64,000 bases of DNA from Heliocidaris tuberculata. Taxonomy: Eukaryota > Echinodermata > Echinoidea > Camarodonta > Echinometridae. Positions 11,015-21,975 of this stretch are shown here, piece by piece. The position numbers and the translations under genes were made by a program. The stretch lies in contig CM046832.1 of NCBI GenBank assembly GCA_025618425.1, positions 59,708,087 to 59,772,086 of the forward strand. The letters run 5' to 3'. The notes below the pieces were generated by a model. It ran no database searches, was not told where the DNA came from, and was given only the letters and a program-made list of their open reading frames with translations. Every line of letters starts with the position of its first letter. The first letter of the stretch is position 1.

Positions 11015-13045
11015 CGATGACTGATCTATTACAGGAAAAATCCACCCTTGATAGCAGGTTACATTGAATGAAAGCAGAAAAAAGAGAAGCAGATTTGTGA
11101 AGTTTGAACAAATAATAGCATAAACAATAAGAGCTATTAATCTCTGAAAGTTGAGATTACCATATGCATTTAGGAACTTCAATGTCACTGAGACACGGTG
11201 ATGTATTTTTATTTGGTCAATTTTCCCATTGGCTCCTGCACACAAAAATGACTAAAAATGTAATTTCACAGCAGAGAAGGAGTTCTTTTTATTTGAGGAC
11301 ATTATAGCAACATGCCATTCTACCTGGGAAAAATGAAATAGAAGTTCGTAAGTGTAGAACAAAATAATGGAAGAGCTGTCTCTAAATAGTTCGAGGTTGA
11401 CAGCCCATACATATACATATGTATTGAGATTGACATAGATTTAGTGCTCTTATTTCAAATATTTATAACTTTCCTTTTATTGCTCCCCATTCCTTCAAAC
11501 TTTCGTAAACCTGTTTCATTTATTTTTCTGCTTTACACAGCGGAAATGATACTAAGGTTGGATTACCATTTGATTATTATTTTGCCCAAGTCACTCAGGT
11601 GGCGTATCCAGCGTAGAGTGAAGGCAGCATACACCTCTCCCATTTTCAGACCCAAAACCCGCGATTACAGTCGAGAGTCCTGGTACCCCCCCCCCCCCCC
11701 ACGTCCAAAGAAGATTCCACCCCTCCCTATCATTAATGATAATATAGTATAATACATTTGTATACATTATATAGAGCATTATGTGAATACTTCAATGCGC
11801 TTTACAATGTCATTTATTATTACCCCTGGTCATTGGATTTCAAGCCCGCACGCAAATATTGTGCACCATCTCCACTCCTTATATGGAGCAGTCTACATTA
11901 TGCACCGTTCACATGCATGCATGTAGGGCGATGGCAAAAGCAGTCACATCGACTTTCGGCAATCCTCACAGGTAGAGCTGGTATCGGTAAAAAAAATCTC
12001 TGTCGACATGTCGCAACAAAAATATTCACGATGTCGACATTATATCGACATAAGTCCAACACAGACAGTGCCATAGTTTGGAGTTGACCCCCTTTGACCT
12101 CGCCAATTCTTGCATTTTCAACGATCTACGTAAAGTTGTTTACAAAAGCAATCTGAAAAATAACGTATTTAACACCACTATTTATAAATATAAAGTTCAA
12201 AAAATGATTGAATATGGATGTATCTTTCTCAGCAATACTGCAAAATCAAAGTTTGACAACTGGAAAATATGAAATTTTAGCGATATTTCTTTGATTAAAC
12301 AGAAAATTTTACCTGCTAAACTTTCCCTAAAATTCCTCATTTTGGTTGGATTCGCAAGAAAATCACTGTGATGAATCCGTAAATTGTTCATTTTTCTGCA
12401 ACCGTACGGTATTTACTTGAGCCGAATTTTCTGCTTAGAGTTGTGTCAGAAAAAAAGAATCTCGGTGTCAAATCGCCAAGACTAATATCACAGAAAAATA
12501 TTACAACTGTGTCCCATGCAATGAAATCTGTGTACGGCTGAGCAAGCTCTGTGTGCGAGTTGTCCATATGCGCATGAGCAGTCCATGAATGAGCTGACTA
12601 CGCATGCATCTAGCACTGCAGAGCCCTCAACTTGAGAGCCCTGAATATGTGGCACTTTTTTTTTGTTTTTAAGAATCTTTTATTACTTCCTTTTTCAAAA
12701 TACATTTTCGCAATAATCAAGGTAAAATATACAAACAAATATATTCACATGCAGTATCATTGTGCCAAATTACATAATAATAAGTAACCATAATATTTTA
12801 CATGCATGTATTAAATAGTAAATTATGCAATATATGGAAGTCTTTGTGATAAAAAAGGGGGAAAATATAAAAAGAAGATGAAAAGGAAGAAAATGAGAGA
12901 AAAAAAAAAGAAAAAGAAAAAGGAAAAAAAAAAAAGAAGAAAAAAAGAAAAGGCCCCCCCCCCCATTGTGTCCGTTGTTCCGCCTCAGATTTTAAAAAAC
13001 TACAGTTCAGAATTTTCTTCATGATTTTGATGTTATTAAGCACGC

Positions 13046-14416
13046 TTAGCTCCCCATGTCCATCTCTTCGTCCCGGAAATCAAAATGTTCCCATTTTCTA
13101 AGGTGTAATGAGAGGGTACCTCTCTCCAAAGCCAATTTTTTTTCTTCTAATCGATTGTCTGACATCATTGCTTTAATTTCTTTTTCGGTCGGAGGTGTCG
13201 CTCTTTTCCTACATTGGAAAGTCATATATTTAACTAATAGAATAAGATGATTTACTAAATTTTCTCTCCCCACATTTTCCATATTAATTCCTAAATAAAT
13301 TTTCTCCCAGTTCAAATCTTTCGAAATAGGATACTTGAATTCAATGCTAACCTTTTCCCACATATTTTGAATGTGAACACACTCGTAAAAAACATGACTA
13401 TATGTTTCCTCTTCTTTCTTACAAAAGGAACAACAATTGTTTGAAACTACACCAAAACGATACAAATGATGGTTTGTATAAATAATACTATGTAACATTT
13501 TGAATTGAAATTCTCGTAGCTTGCTATTAAGAGTACATTTCCTTAAATTAGTAAATGCTCTTTCTGCACATATAATGGGTATATTAAACGAATCTTTCAA
13601 CTTATTCAGAACAGATGAATTTTCAGATTTGTTATCAAGTAACTGTAGGTATAATCTTTTTGATGGGATTTCACTTAAGGGTATTACTCTGTCACCCAAT
13701 ACAAAGTTGATTTCTCCCTTATCTAATCCTATTTTCTCCTCTTCTTTTCTCACCATTTTTTTCTTCCAACTATCTGGGATCATTCCAAAAATATATTTTA
13801 TTCGTGATATGTTCCATGTAAACAAACCTTTTCTGATGAAATAATCATCCGATCTTAATCTACCATTCTTTTCAATAATGTGCTCCAGTCGAAATATGCC
13901 TTTTGCAAATAGGCTATGATCAAATATACTAGAACCACGAAAAATTATATACTTATTATTAAAAAGGAGTTCCTTTCCTTTAAAATCATCATACTTCTCT
14001 CTTAAATATCCTACTTCTAACCACGTATCTAATAACTCTGAATAAAATGGAGGTAGATCTATCCTTAACATTCCAACAAAGTAATTGCATTGAAAAATAA
14101 ATTTTCCTCCATAAAGGTGCATTGCATATTCAAAATATTGTTTCCATTTCATTCGTTGATCTCCCATTAAGAGTCTCTTAACCCACATGATCCTTTGCAC
14201 TTTGATAAATAATCGAAAATCCATCATTTTAAGCCCCCCTTTCTTATAATTTAAGAACAAGGTACTCCTTTTAATTTTATCTTTCCCTTTCCATAAAAAT
14301 TCAAAACACATTTTGTCCAAAGACTGAAACACCCATTCTGGAACAGGGATGAGAGATGCTACATACACTAGTTTAGAATATATAAAAGTTTTCAATAATT
14401 GGATTTTTCCCATCAA
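13046..14416 (-). CDS. LINE ORF2 C-terminal part (456 aa)
   Basis: This continues the reverse transcriptase frame upstream after a frameshift (43-nt overlap with the preceding frame). Its N-terminus (KLVYVASLIPVPEWVFQSLD) is the post-catalytic region typical of L1/Tx1 elements. A CxxC-x8-H-x4-C cluster (CSFCKK...HVFYEC) near residues 336-353 is the zf-RVT-type knuckle of these proteins. Retrotransposon-derived, not a host gene. Confidence 0.8.
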   Translation of the reverse strand: MMGKIQLLKTFIYSKLVYVASLIPVPEWVFQSLDKMCFEFLWKGKDKIKRSTLFLNYKKGGLKMMDFRLFIKVQRIMWVKRLLMGDQRMKWKQYFEYAMHLYGGKFIFQCNYFVGMLRIDLPPFYSELLDTWLEVGYLREKYDDFKGKELLFNNKYIIFRGSSIFDHSLFAKGIFRLEHIIEKNGRLRSDDYFIRKGLFTWNISRIKYIFGMIPDSWKKKMVRKEEEKIGLDKGEINFVLGDRVIPLSEIPSKRLYLQLLDNKSENSSVLNKLKDSFNIPIICAERAFTNLRKCTLNSKLREFQFKMLHSIIYTNHHLYRFGVVSNNCCSFCKKEEETYSHVFYECVHIQNMWEKVSIEFKYPISKDLNWEKIYLGINMENVGRENLVNHLILLVKYMTFQCRKRATPPTEKEIKAMMSDNRLEEKKLALERGTLSLHLRKWEHFDFRDEEMDMGS

Positions 14417-16640
14417 CGTTAGATCTCTCTGTTTCCACCATGTTAAGGACTTTTTTTATTTTACTCAGAATCTCTTTGTAGTTCATAGACTCCTTTACAT
14501 TTACATCTAAACTGAAATACACTCCTAGTATTCTAACGAGTTGTACTTCCTTTCCAAAAGGCAGCGACCTACTTATGTCTTTAGTAGGACCTATCATCAT
14601 AATGTATGTTTTATCTTTGTTATATTTCAAACCAGACATATTCTTGAATTTTTCAATCAAAACCTCCAATCTTTTCAACGATTCCATGTTTCGAACAAAA
14701 AGTGTTATATCATCTGCGTACAATATTTGTTTTACCTCAGTTGAACCACATCGAATACCTAAAACATGATTATCATTTCGTATCATATGTGCAAGAACCT
14801 CAATACATAGAATAAACAGATACGGTGATACTGGGTCTCCTTGTCTTACTCCCCTTTCTATTCTAAAATAACCTGTTGAATTTCCCCCATTTAAAACACA
14901 ACTAAGAGCATTATTATACATTATTTTGATCCATTTGCGAAATAATTGTCCAAATCCAAACTCTTTTAGCACTTTTTGTAAAAACATATGTGAAACCGAG
15001 TCGAATGCTTTCTCGAAATCCACTGCTACTAAATATCCGGGTATGTTGTTATGCGTCGTAAAAAATAACATATCATCAATCAACTTTATTGCTTCACCGA
15101 TATTCCTATTTTGCATGTAACCAACTTGATCCGGTAAAATTACCTCTTCTAAAACTTCCTTAATTCTAATTGACAAAATTTTTGAAAGAATTTTATAATC
15201 TAAATTTAACAAGGATATTGGTCTACAATTTTTAATCATTAATGGATCCTTCCCTTCTTTTTCAATTAAAGTAATTATCGCTTGCCTCTGAGATGCAGCT
15301 AACTCACCATGACAAAATGCTTCGTTCAAGGATCCTACAACTAAACCCCCTACCGCAGGCCAAAATATATTATAAAATTCCAGTGTTAAGCCATCATTAC
15401 CTGGTGACTTATTAAGTTTCATTTGCGTAAGTGCTGCTAAACATTCCCCTTCCGTAATAATTCCTTCACACTGCTCTTTTGATTCTCTACTTAACTTCGG
15501 TAAATCTTTCAAAAAGAGATGTAACCCTGCATCTATATCTTTTTCTAATATATCTGGCTTCGCATATAATTGACTATAGAATGTTTTAATTTCTTGATTA
15601 ATTTCCTTCTCATCACAACTTATACATTCACCCGTTACAAACAATCTCCGTATCATGCTTTTCTTTTTATTGGACTTTAGTAGCTGATTAAAATAATGAG
15701 AATTTCTTTCCCCATTTTCATACCACGATGCCCTCGACCTTATTTTTAATCCCTCGTTAGCGTAATCATATAGCGCCTGTAAGCCTCTCTGTTTACAATC
15801 TAACGATTCCAAAATCTGGGCATCTACATGTATCCCATCTAACAATAACCTTTCTAATTCCTGAATTTCCTTCTCTAAAGTATCAATACATTGTCTCCTA
15901 ACTTTTGCTTTCTGTTTAGAGTATTTTTGAGTAAAGCTTCTTATTTTCATTTTAATAAAGTCCCATAACACTCGTTTGTCTTTTATTTCTGATTCAAACT
16001 CACTTTTTAGCCGAACTATCTCCTGTTTCATTTGGTTAACATATGTAATGTCATTGCATAAGCTACTATTAAATTTCCAATATGAATGTCCGTTTTTCTT
16101 TTCATTATTCTTACTTTTCATAAACAAAAACACATTAATTGATGAATGATCTGATGCAACAGACGGAATAATTTCGGATCTTGCAATATACCCCTCTAAA
16201 CACTCGGATATGATCCAGTAATCCAAACGACTCTGCATAAAAGGATTTTTCTGTTTGTATGTAAATTGTCTCTTAAGCGGGTTTCTCTTCCTCCAAATAT
16301 CTATAAGATTATATGTATCCATAAACTCATCCATTTGTGCATTAAAACTATTTTGAACTCTATGTAAAGAATTCCCCATATAATCTAAATCGAAATTCCT
16401 TATCATATTAAAATCTCCTCCTATTATTATTGAGCTTTTATTTATATTTACTTTATCTATCTCTCGTACTATTTTACATAAAAGTTGTCTTTGCTGAGCT
16501 TCTTTATCCCTGGTGGGAAAGTAAACGTTACACAGAATAACATTCAACTCTTGAATGACACATTGCAATATGATATATCTATCATGCATGCCGTGATCGA
16601 TTGTCATTAAATTTGCGCTGATGAATTGCCTTCTAATCAC
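14373..16640 (-). CDS. LINE ORF2 endonuclease-reverse transcriptase (755 aa, partial)
   Basis: The N-terminus holds the later half of an APE-type endonuclease: IIIGGDFNMI near residue 70, RLDYWIIS, and SDHSSIN near 165. Reverse transcriptase follows, with NCRPISLLNLDYK, VDFEKAFDSV (catalytic Asp), GVRQGDPVSPYLFILCIEVL and ILYADDITLFV (catalytic Asp pair). The GDP..PYLF form points to the L1/Tx1 group. The first part of the endonuclease is missing. The RT core is intact as read, but the reading frame ends at the 14373 frameshift. Confidence 0.85.
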   Translation of the reverse strand: MIRRQFISANLMTIDHGMHDRYIILQCVIQELNVILCNVYFPTRDKEAQQRQLLCKIVREIDKVNINKSSIIIGGDFNMIRNFDLDYMGNSLHRVQNSFNAQMDEFMDTYNLIDIWRKRNPLKRQFTYKQKNPFMQSRLDYWIISECLEGYIARSEIIPSVASDHSSINVFLFMKSKNNEKKNGHSYWKFNSSLCNDITYVNQMKQEIVRLKSEFESEIKDKRVLWDFIKMKIRSFTQKYSKQKAKVRRQCIDTLEKEIQELERLLLDGIHVDAQILESLDCKQRGLQALYDYANEGLKIRSRASWYENGERNSHYFNQLLKSNKKKSMIRRLFVTGECISCDEKEINQEIKTFYSQLYAKPDILEKDIDAGLHLFLKDLPKLSRESKEQCEGIITEGECLAALTQMKLNKSPGNDGLTLEFYNIFWPAVGGLVVGSLNEAFCHGELAASQRQAIITLIEKEGKDPLMIKNCRPISLLNLDYKILSKILSIRIKEVLEEVILPDQVGYMQNRNIGEAIKLIDDMLFFTTHNNIPGYLVAVDFEKAFDSVSHMFLQKVLKEFGFGQLFRKWIKIMYNNALSCVLNGGNSTGYFRIERGVRQGDPVSPYLFILCIEVLAHMIRNDNHVLGIRCGSTEVKQILYADDITLFVRNMESLKRLEVLIEKFKNMSGLKYNKDKTYIMMIGPTKDISRSLPFGKEVQLVRILGVYFSLDVNVKESMNYKEILSKIKKVLNMVETERSNVDGKNPIIENFYIF

Positions 16641-16838
16641 ATTTATTTTTGTTGATGATTGTATCTATAACTTTTCAGGTAAGCTTCACTTTTCTAGTGT
16701 GTGACCGTGACGTATGAATAAGACCCCTTTTATGTCGACATCAGAGCATGCATGTCAACATGTCGGCAACGTTAAAAACCCTTCGTATGTCGACAGCAGT
16801 GTCGACATCAAGCATGTCGATACCAGCAGTCACAGGTA

Positions 16839-17000
16839 CCCATTATCTCATGGGTAAGAGTAGCAATGTAGATCAATGTCTTGCCAAAGGACGTTAGTGC
16901 CGCGGCGGGACTCGAACCGCGAACCATGTGATCCACCGTAGTCCACGATATTCATGAAGTTCTGAATAGATCCACGTCCCTGTAAAGTAGTCTTGTCCAT
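16839..17000 (-). mobile_element. SINE-like fragment (tRNA-derived)
   Basis: On the - strand a box B-like GGTTCGAGTCCC (about 16910-16921) is followed by GCACTAACGTCCTTTGGC AAGACATTG and a tail rich in GGTACC-type sequence. The tRNA-like head followed by a TTTGGCAAGACATT core resembles SINEs of marine animals; this is recognition by pattern. The box A region is not convincing, so it is probably a partial copy. Confidence 0.45.
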
Positions 17001-17035
17001 GGCAGTGTCGTAGCGTGTATGTGTCTAGGCATTGA

Positions 17036-17081
17036 GGGGGAGGGGGGGGGGGGGGGGGGGGGGGGGGAGGGGGCACTGGCA
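17036..17081. repeat. Long poly(G) tract
   Basis: About 45 bases of almost pure G, broken by one or two A. It is the longest of many poly(G)/poly(C) runs in the window. Confidence 0.9.
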
Positions 17082-17103
17082 TCATTGGTGGCACCGATTT
17101 TAA

Positions 17104-17600
17104 AGGGAAAGTTCACCCTGAAGATTACTTGAGTTTAAAAAATGCAGAAAAAATAAAGAAAAATATTGGCGAAGGTTTGATGAAAATCGGTCAAATAATA
17201 AAAGAGTTATGAGTATTTAAAGTTTTGGATTCGTGACGTCACATGCGAGCAGCTGCCCATTGGTCATGTAATAAATATTCCATATATTCGCATTTTTTTA
17301 ACGTTCCACAATAAATTAATATTGTTTCTTTTCAGAATCTAGTATTGAATAACATTTCTGACAATATATCAAATGCACAGACGAAAATATTCTAAATTTT
17401 CTGATAAAACTGGATTTTATGGAATATTTATCACATTACATAACGGAGGAGCTGCTCGCATGTGACGTCACAAAATCAAAACTTCAAAAGTCCATAACTC
17501 CGTTATTCTTTAACGGATTTTGTCCAAACTTTCGCCAATATTTTTCTTTATTTTTTCTGCATTTTTTAAACTCAAGTAATCTTCAGGGTGAACTTTCCCT
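17104..17600. mobile_element. TTAA-flanked MITE with long inverted repeats
   Basis: TTAA at 17100-17103 and 17601-17604 bound a 497-bp element. It starts AGGGAAAGTTCACCCTGAAG and ends in the exact inverse CTTCAGGGTGAACTTTCCCT. Arm similarity continues inward for over 120 bp, including mirrored GCATGTGACGTCAC near the centre. piggyBac-type by duplication; no coding capacity. Confidence 0.82.
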
Positions 17601-18249
17601 TTAACAGGTGGGCGAAATGTGATCAACAACGCCTCCGAATCATCTGGGGCATATATGCCACCGAGAGCCGCCGTAGCTATGCCATGATATCCACCGGCAA
17701 TATGTTATTCTTGACGACCAGCCTTATAGGGTCAATACCCCTTTAATTTCTGAATTTTACATGCACATTTTGTTCAAATCATATACATCAACCATCTTTA
17801 TAATTTACAAATTGATTCGTTACTTAAATTTGATTACATCCTATATATTTTGTTTTCCCGTGCCATCAAGATAATTATATTGAAAAAAGAACAATCATGT
17901 TGATTTTGGACTGTCATTTAAATGATTTGTCGTTTTTAAATATATAGTCATTTTACAGGACGAATCGTTGTTTCATGCTAGCAATCTTACCCAAGTTGGT
18001 CCGTTTTTGTATAGTTGAAGTCTTTTGCCATTTGTTATAATTTATTTCAAGAAAATAAGGATTTCTTATTTTCCGAATAAACATGTAGTGTATAGGGAAA
18101 TAAAATATGTGTTTAATGCTTTTGTACTCGTTCATTACTTAGTCTGGTGTCGTGTGAGAGTGGATGCACATGCATGGAAAGTAATAAGAGATAAAGAGAG
18201 AGAGAGAGAGGGGGGGGGGGGGGGCGGGGATGAAGATTATAGGACAAAG

Positions 18250-18465
18250 AGTTATACCCACACGTCGTGTATCCGGACAGGTCGGTTATTCGGAAAGGTC
18301 ACGTTTTATACTGTAAATCGAACAACTTTTCATGCAAATTGTCATGAATCTTTCACAAGATATAGGTTGGCAAACTGTTGAAGTGTTACTTCATGCACTT
18401 TTTTTGTAAAATCCGATGGCGAATTTGACGTATTAATTTTTGTTAAGTGTCCGGACACCCCCCCC
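18250..18465 (+). repeat. Dispersed repeat copy, inverted partner at 45385-45610
   Basis: Blocks TATACTGTAAATCGAACAAC, a CATG..AATTGTC..GAATCTTTCACA block and TTTTTGTTAAGTGTCCGG occur here, and reverse-complemented in the same order at 45385-45610, both ending near a TGTCCGG motif. Probably an old transposon family. Confidence 0.6.
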
Positions 18466-18492
18466 CCCCCCCCCGCCAAAAAAATGATACCA

Positions 18493-18835
18493 TTAAAGGG
18501 GAAGTCCACCCTGGTATTAAATTTATTTGAATAAAAGAATAAGGAGAAAAAAGATTAGTGTGGGTTTGAGCAAAATCCGACAAGAAATAAGAAAGTTATG
18601 AGTTTTTGAAGCCTGTAATCAAACACAAATTGGCAACTTGGTATCTTGTGAGCTCCTCTCCCTTTTGGTCTGTACAGAAAATTTCATAAATTTTCATTTT
18701 GCTTAGTTGATGATGAAGGATTTTCATACAGGTCTTTGTGTAAAACATATGTACAATGATTATATCTAGGTTGCACGTATGATTATATATTTTTCTTGAG
18801 AAAAAATGAAAAGATTTATGATTTTTTAGTACAGG
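18493..18835 (+). mobile_element. Half of a second AAAGGGGAAGT-type MITE
   Basis: TTAAAGGGGAAGTCCACCCT at about 18493 resembles the end of the 17104-17600 element. It is followed by the same kind of interior (GAAAAAAGATTAGTGTGGG, GAAAGTTATGAGTTTTTG). No mirrored right end was found before the AACGTTT element, so it is likely truncated. The right limit is approximate. Confidence 0.4.
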
Positions 18836-19974
18836 GCAACGGGGAAGGACCTACCAAGATATGTCATGGAGTTGCCAATATGTGTTTGCCCAGCTAACAA
18901 TCGGACGTTTTCTGAACGTTCTAAAAACGTTCCAAGTTGGTTCTTTGGACGTTTCGTAAAAACGTTTTTTGGACGTTTTTTTGTGGAAGGTTTTGGACGT
19001 CCATAAAACGTTTTATTGGACGTTTTTAAAACGTTTTTTAAACGTTTAAAAAACAAAAAAAAAAACCTTTGAAAATATGCTTCTCAATGAAGGATCTTCA
19101 GAAAACCTACGGACATTTAAAAAAATGTTTTAAGAACCTTTAAAAAACCTCCAGCAAACGTTTTATGAACGTTTATAAAACGTTTCTCAAAAAACCTTTC
19201 TAGAATGTTTTGAAACCCGGCAGACGTTTAAAAAACGTCCAAAAAACCGTTAAAGAACGTTTATAAAACCTGGCGGACGTTTTAAGTACGTCCGAAAAAA
19301 CCCTTCCAGAACGTACATAAAACCTTTCTAGAACGTTTTGAAACCCGGCAGACCTTTTAAAAACGTCCAGAAAACCTTTAAAGAACGTTTATAAAACCTG
19401 GTGGACATAATAATAAAAATAATAATTTTAACCTGATGTGAAGCTCTTTCTGTACAATCCACCTAATGGTCTAAAATCCTAACCTCCTATAATCCTAACA
19501 ACCCGATAATCCTAACAACCCTATGCCTATATCCTATCCTATCCTATCCTATCCACAGTACTCTTGGCAGGTCTTTCTATATATAGGGACCAGATGGCAA
19601 TGACCATAAAAAAATAGTTGAAGATTACATTTTTTCAGTTTTGACCTATAAATACCTCTTCAAATTGCATTGGGCATAACAATTAATGTAAATACATTTT
19701 GCCTTATAGCACAAATTGAATTGCCAAAATAGATTGCCGTTTATCCTTTTTAAAATATGATCTTGGTCAATTATGGACTTTTGTGAATATTCATGAATCA
19801 TGATCAATTGTATCATGTACATTGTCCACTTTTGAACGCTTAAAAAACGTTTTAAAAACGTTCGGTAAGAAACGTTTTGTTTTAGACGTTTTAAAAACGT
19901 TTTTCAAACGTTCTTTTTAGGACGAAGACCTACGGACCTGAAAAAACGTTTTTAAAACGTTTGGTGTTTGCTGG

Positions 19975-19975
<1 letters not shown>

Positions 19976-20010
<35 letters not shown>

Positions 20011-20012
20011 TA
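19976..20012. repeat. (AAT)n microsatellite
   Basis: About eleven ATA/AAT trinucleotide units, starting directly at the internal CTGGG end of the AACGTTT element. Confidence 0.9.
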
Positions 20013-20205
20013 ATAACAACAATAATAAGAATAAGAATCATATAATGATAATGATAATAAACATATCTACTGCAGCTAAACGTTCAGCAGATTACGTCTT
20101 GGTAAAACGTGTTGTAAACGTTTTTTGGACGTCATCAAAAGACCTATAGCTGTGAATTTGCGACAAATGTTTAAGTCAAAACTTCGACGTTCTGTAAACG
20201 TTTTT

Positions 20206-20350
20206 TAAACGTTTATTAAAGACGAAGACGTAGCGGACCTAATAAAAACGTTTTGTAAACGTTTATTAAAGACGAAGACGTAGCGGACCTAATAAAAACG
20301 TTGTGTAAACGTTTATTAAAGACGAAGACGTAGCGGACCTAATAAAAACG
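20206..20350 (+). repeat. 50-bp unit repeated three times
   Basis: TAGCGGACCT starts at 20231, 20281 and 20331, exactly 50 bp apart. Units are almost identical: a GTTTATTAAAGACGAAGACG block, then TAGCGGACCTAATAAAAACG. It lies in the right arm of the AACGTTT element and looks recent. Confidence 0.9.
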
Positions 20351-21489
20351 TTTTGTGAACGTTCTGAAAACGTTTTGTGTTTGCTGGGTGATTAATTACA
20401 ACTTTATTGAAACATTTACAAAAATTCATAACATATTTTTGGTCTGACGTGTAAGTACGAAATGTTGCGCAACTTCGGAACCGCATGCCCGGACGTCGCG
20501 AATTTGGTCTCAAAAGATGCGTGAGATTCGAAAGAAAAAAGTCCCGAAACGCCGCGGCGACTGTTTTGCGCGTTGCAGACATATCGCGAAAAACGTCTAG
20601 GGGGGGGGGGGGGTGGTTTCTGCCCCACCCCCGGTATGAATACTTGTTTTGTTCACATAGTGTATTCTTTCTCATGGGTTGTCGGTTTACTGGGATCATC
20701 CCTAAAGGCCACCGCACACCTTACGATCGGTCTGCGATCCGATTTGTGGAATAAATCGCTGTGGCATTAAATATTGGCATTTTAACAAATGAAATCTACC
20801 CTATTCAGGTTCTGAACAGTAATATGAATACCAAGCATAGGGTTTTGGTGAGCTGTCAGCTTTCTACATGGAGTAAGGGCAAAATTAGTTTCAAATCTTA
20901 GGCAGTCGTACGATTTTTTTGACGCTACTACGACTCGGAGCCGATTTAGCCATTCCACCGACTAGAAAACTCGCTAAATTCCTTTCAAAATTGAAATGTT
21001 GGATTGTGCGTTGTTGGTGTGTGGCCTCGAAATTCACCGTAGGTCAGGTATAATCAACGCATGTTTCTAAAAAGAAGGTTTCGACTCGTAGTCATGGTAT
21101 TAAAATTGAAGGTCATGTATAGTTTTGGTAAGTCCTAAAGAGATTTTCGTCAGATTTCTTTGCTTTAGAGGATCCTATCTAGAATAATTCAAACAGAACA
21201 TTGTAATGAAATAAAAACAGTTCATAAACCCTTGACCCCTAACAAGTCAATGATTCAATCCAAAATTAATTGGTTTGAAAGTTACACCATATACTCTACC
21301 ACAGTTAGAATAATTATTTCTGATATCTTGATCATAGATTTTGTGCCCCAAAATCAGTAATAAAAACAAAAGGTCTACAGAAATATCAGTGAGCAGTCGA
21401 ATGTTTTCATAAAGAGATCAACGGAATTTTTTATTTATAGAAAATTCAGTTGATCTCCGAATTTAACCAATTTAAGCCGGGGTACATGC

Positions 21490-21975
21490 AAGAAAGACAT
21501 CGACGTAGGAAGCACGGGGAAACAAGGCCATCTTCATCTCTGATGAGGGGGCGGCTTATCGTCATCTTAGATAAGGGGTCGCTCCAAGGCCTGTGGAGGG
21601 GGATATTTTCCTACCGCGAATGATATATGTCCACAAAGTAACCTATTCGGGTGGGGTTCACCTTTTAATGTTGATTTAATAATCATAATTATGTTCGATG
21701 ACATTGCTAAATTAAGTGTATAAAACGGCCATTTTTGAAGGTTCAACATCGCTACATCTCGGGAGCTTCATGGGGCTCCGCCCATTGGACCCCATCCAAA
21801 TAGGGACTTTGTGAACACATATTTTACCCGGGGTAAAAAAAAAAATCTCTCCCCCCCCCCCCCCCCCTTCACAGGCCTTGGAGCCGGCCCTCATCTAAGA
21901 TGACCAAGAGCCACCCCCTCATCAGAAATCAAAATGACCTTGTTTTTCCGTGCTTCCTACGTCGGTGTCTTTCTT
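21490..21975. mobile_element. Foldback element, ~110-bp TIRs
   Basis: The left arm from 21490 (AAGAAAGACATCGACGTAGG, then AGCACGGGGAAACAAGG) mirrors the right arm to 21975 (CTTGTTTTTCCGTGCTTCC, then TACGTCGGTGTCTTTCTT). Blocks near GATGAGGGGGCGGCT and CTCCAAGGCCTGTG are also mirrored. There is a poly(C) run at 21850-21867. About 486 bp, non-coding. Confidence 0.68.

Larger units (their letters stand above)
12656..16663 (-). mobile_element. L1/Tx1-like LINE, 5'-truncated
   Basis: Read on the - strand it runs from within the endonuclease domain (about 16663) through reverse transcriptase and a C-terminal zinc knuckle to a short poly(A) tail (T run on the + strand at 12656-12664). The 5' end is lost before the first endonuclease motifs. 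One frameshift splits the protein near 14373-14416. No flanking duplication was found. Confidence 0.85.
11975..16829. mobile_element. TIR element with 9-bp TSD, interrupted by a LINE
   Basis: TCACAGGTA occurs at 11966-11974 and again at 16830-16838. Just inside are GAGCTGGTATCG and CGATACCAGCAG, an inverted pair. Both ends then carry several copies of the palindromic motif GTCGACAT(A/G). Without the LINE at about 12656-16663 the element would be about 850 bp. A 9-bp duplication is typical of Mutator-like elements, but no transposase remains, so the superfamily is a guess. Confidence 0.55.
18889..20388. mobile_element. AACGTTT-rich TIR element(s), CCCAGC ends
   Basis: The left end CCCAGCTAACAATCGGACG (18889) is the inverse of GTTTTGTGTTTGCTGGG (to 20388). 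A second right-type end (GGTGTTTGCTGGG) occurs at 19963-19975, so two copies are probably fused or nested. The ends are packed with the palindromic core AACGTT in runs such as TTTTAAAACGTTTTT. The middle (about 19400-19840) is ordinary AT-rich DNA. Apparent Lys/Arg-rich open frames are repeat artefacts. Confidence 0.7.
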
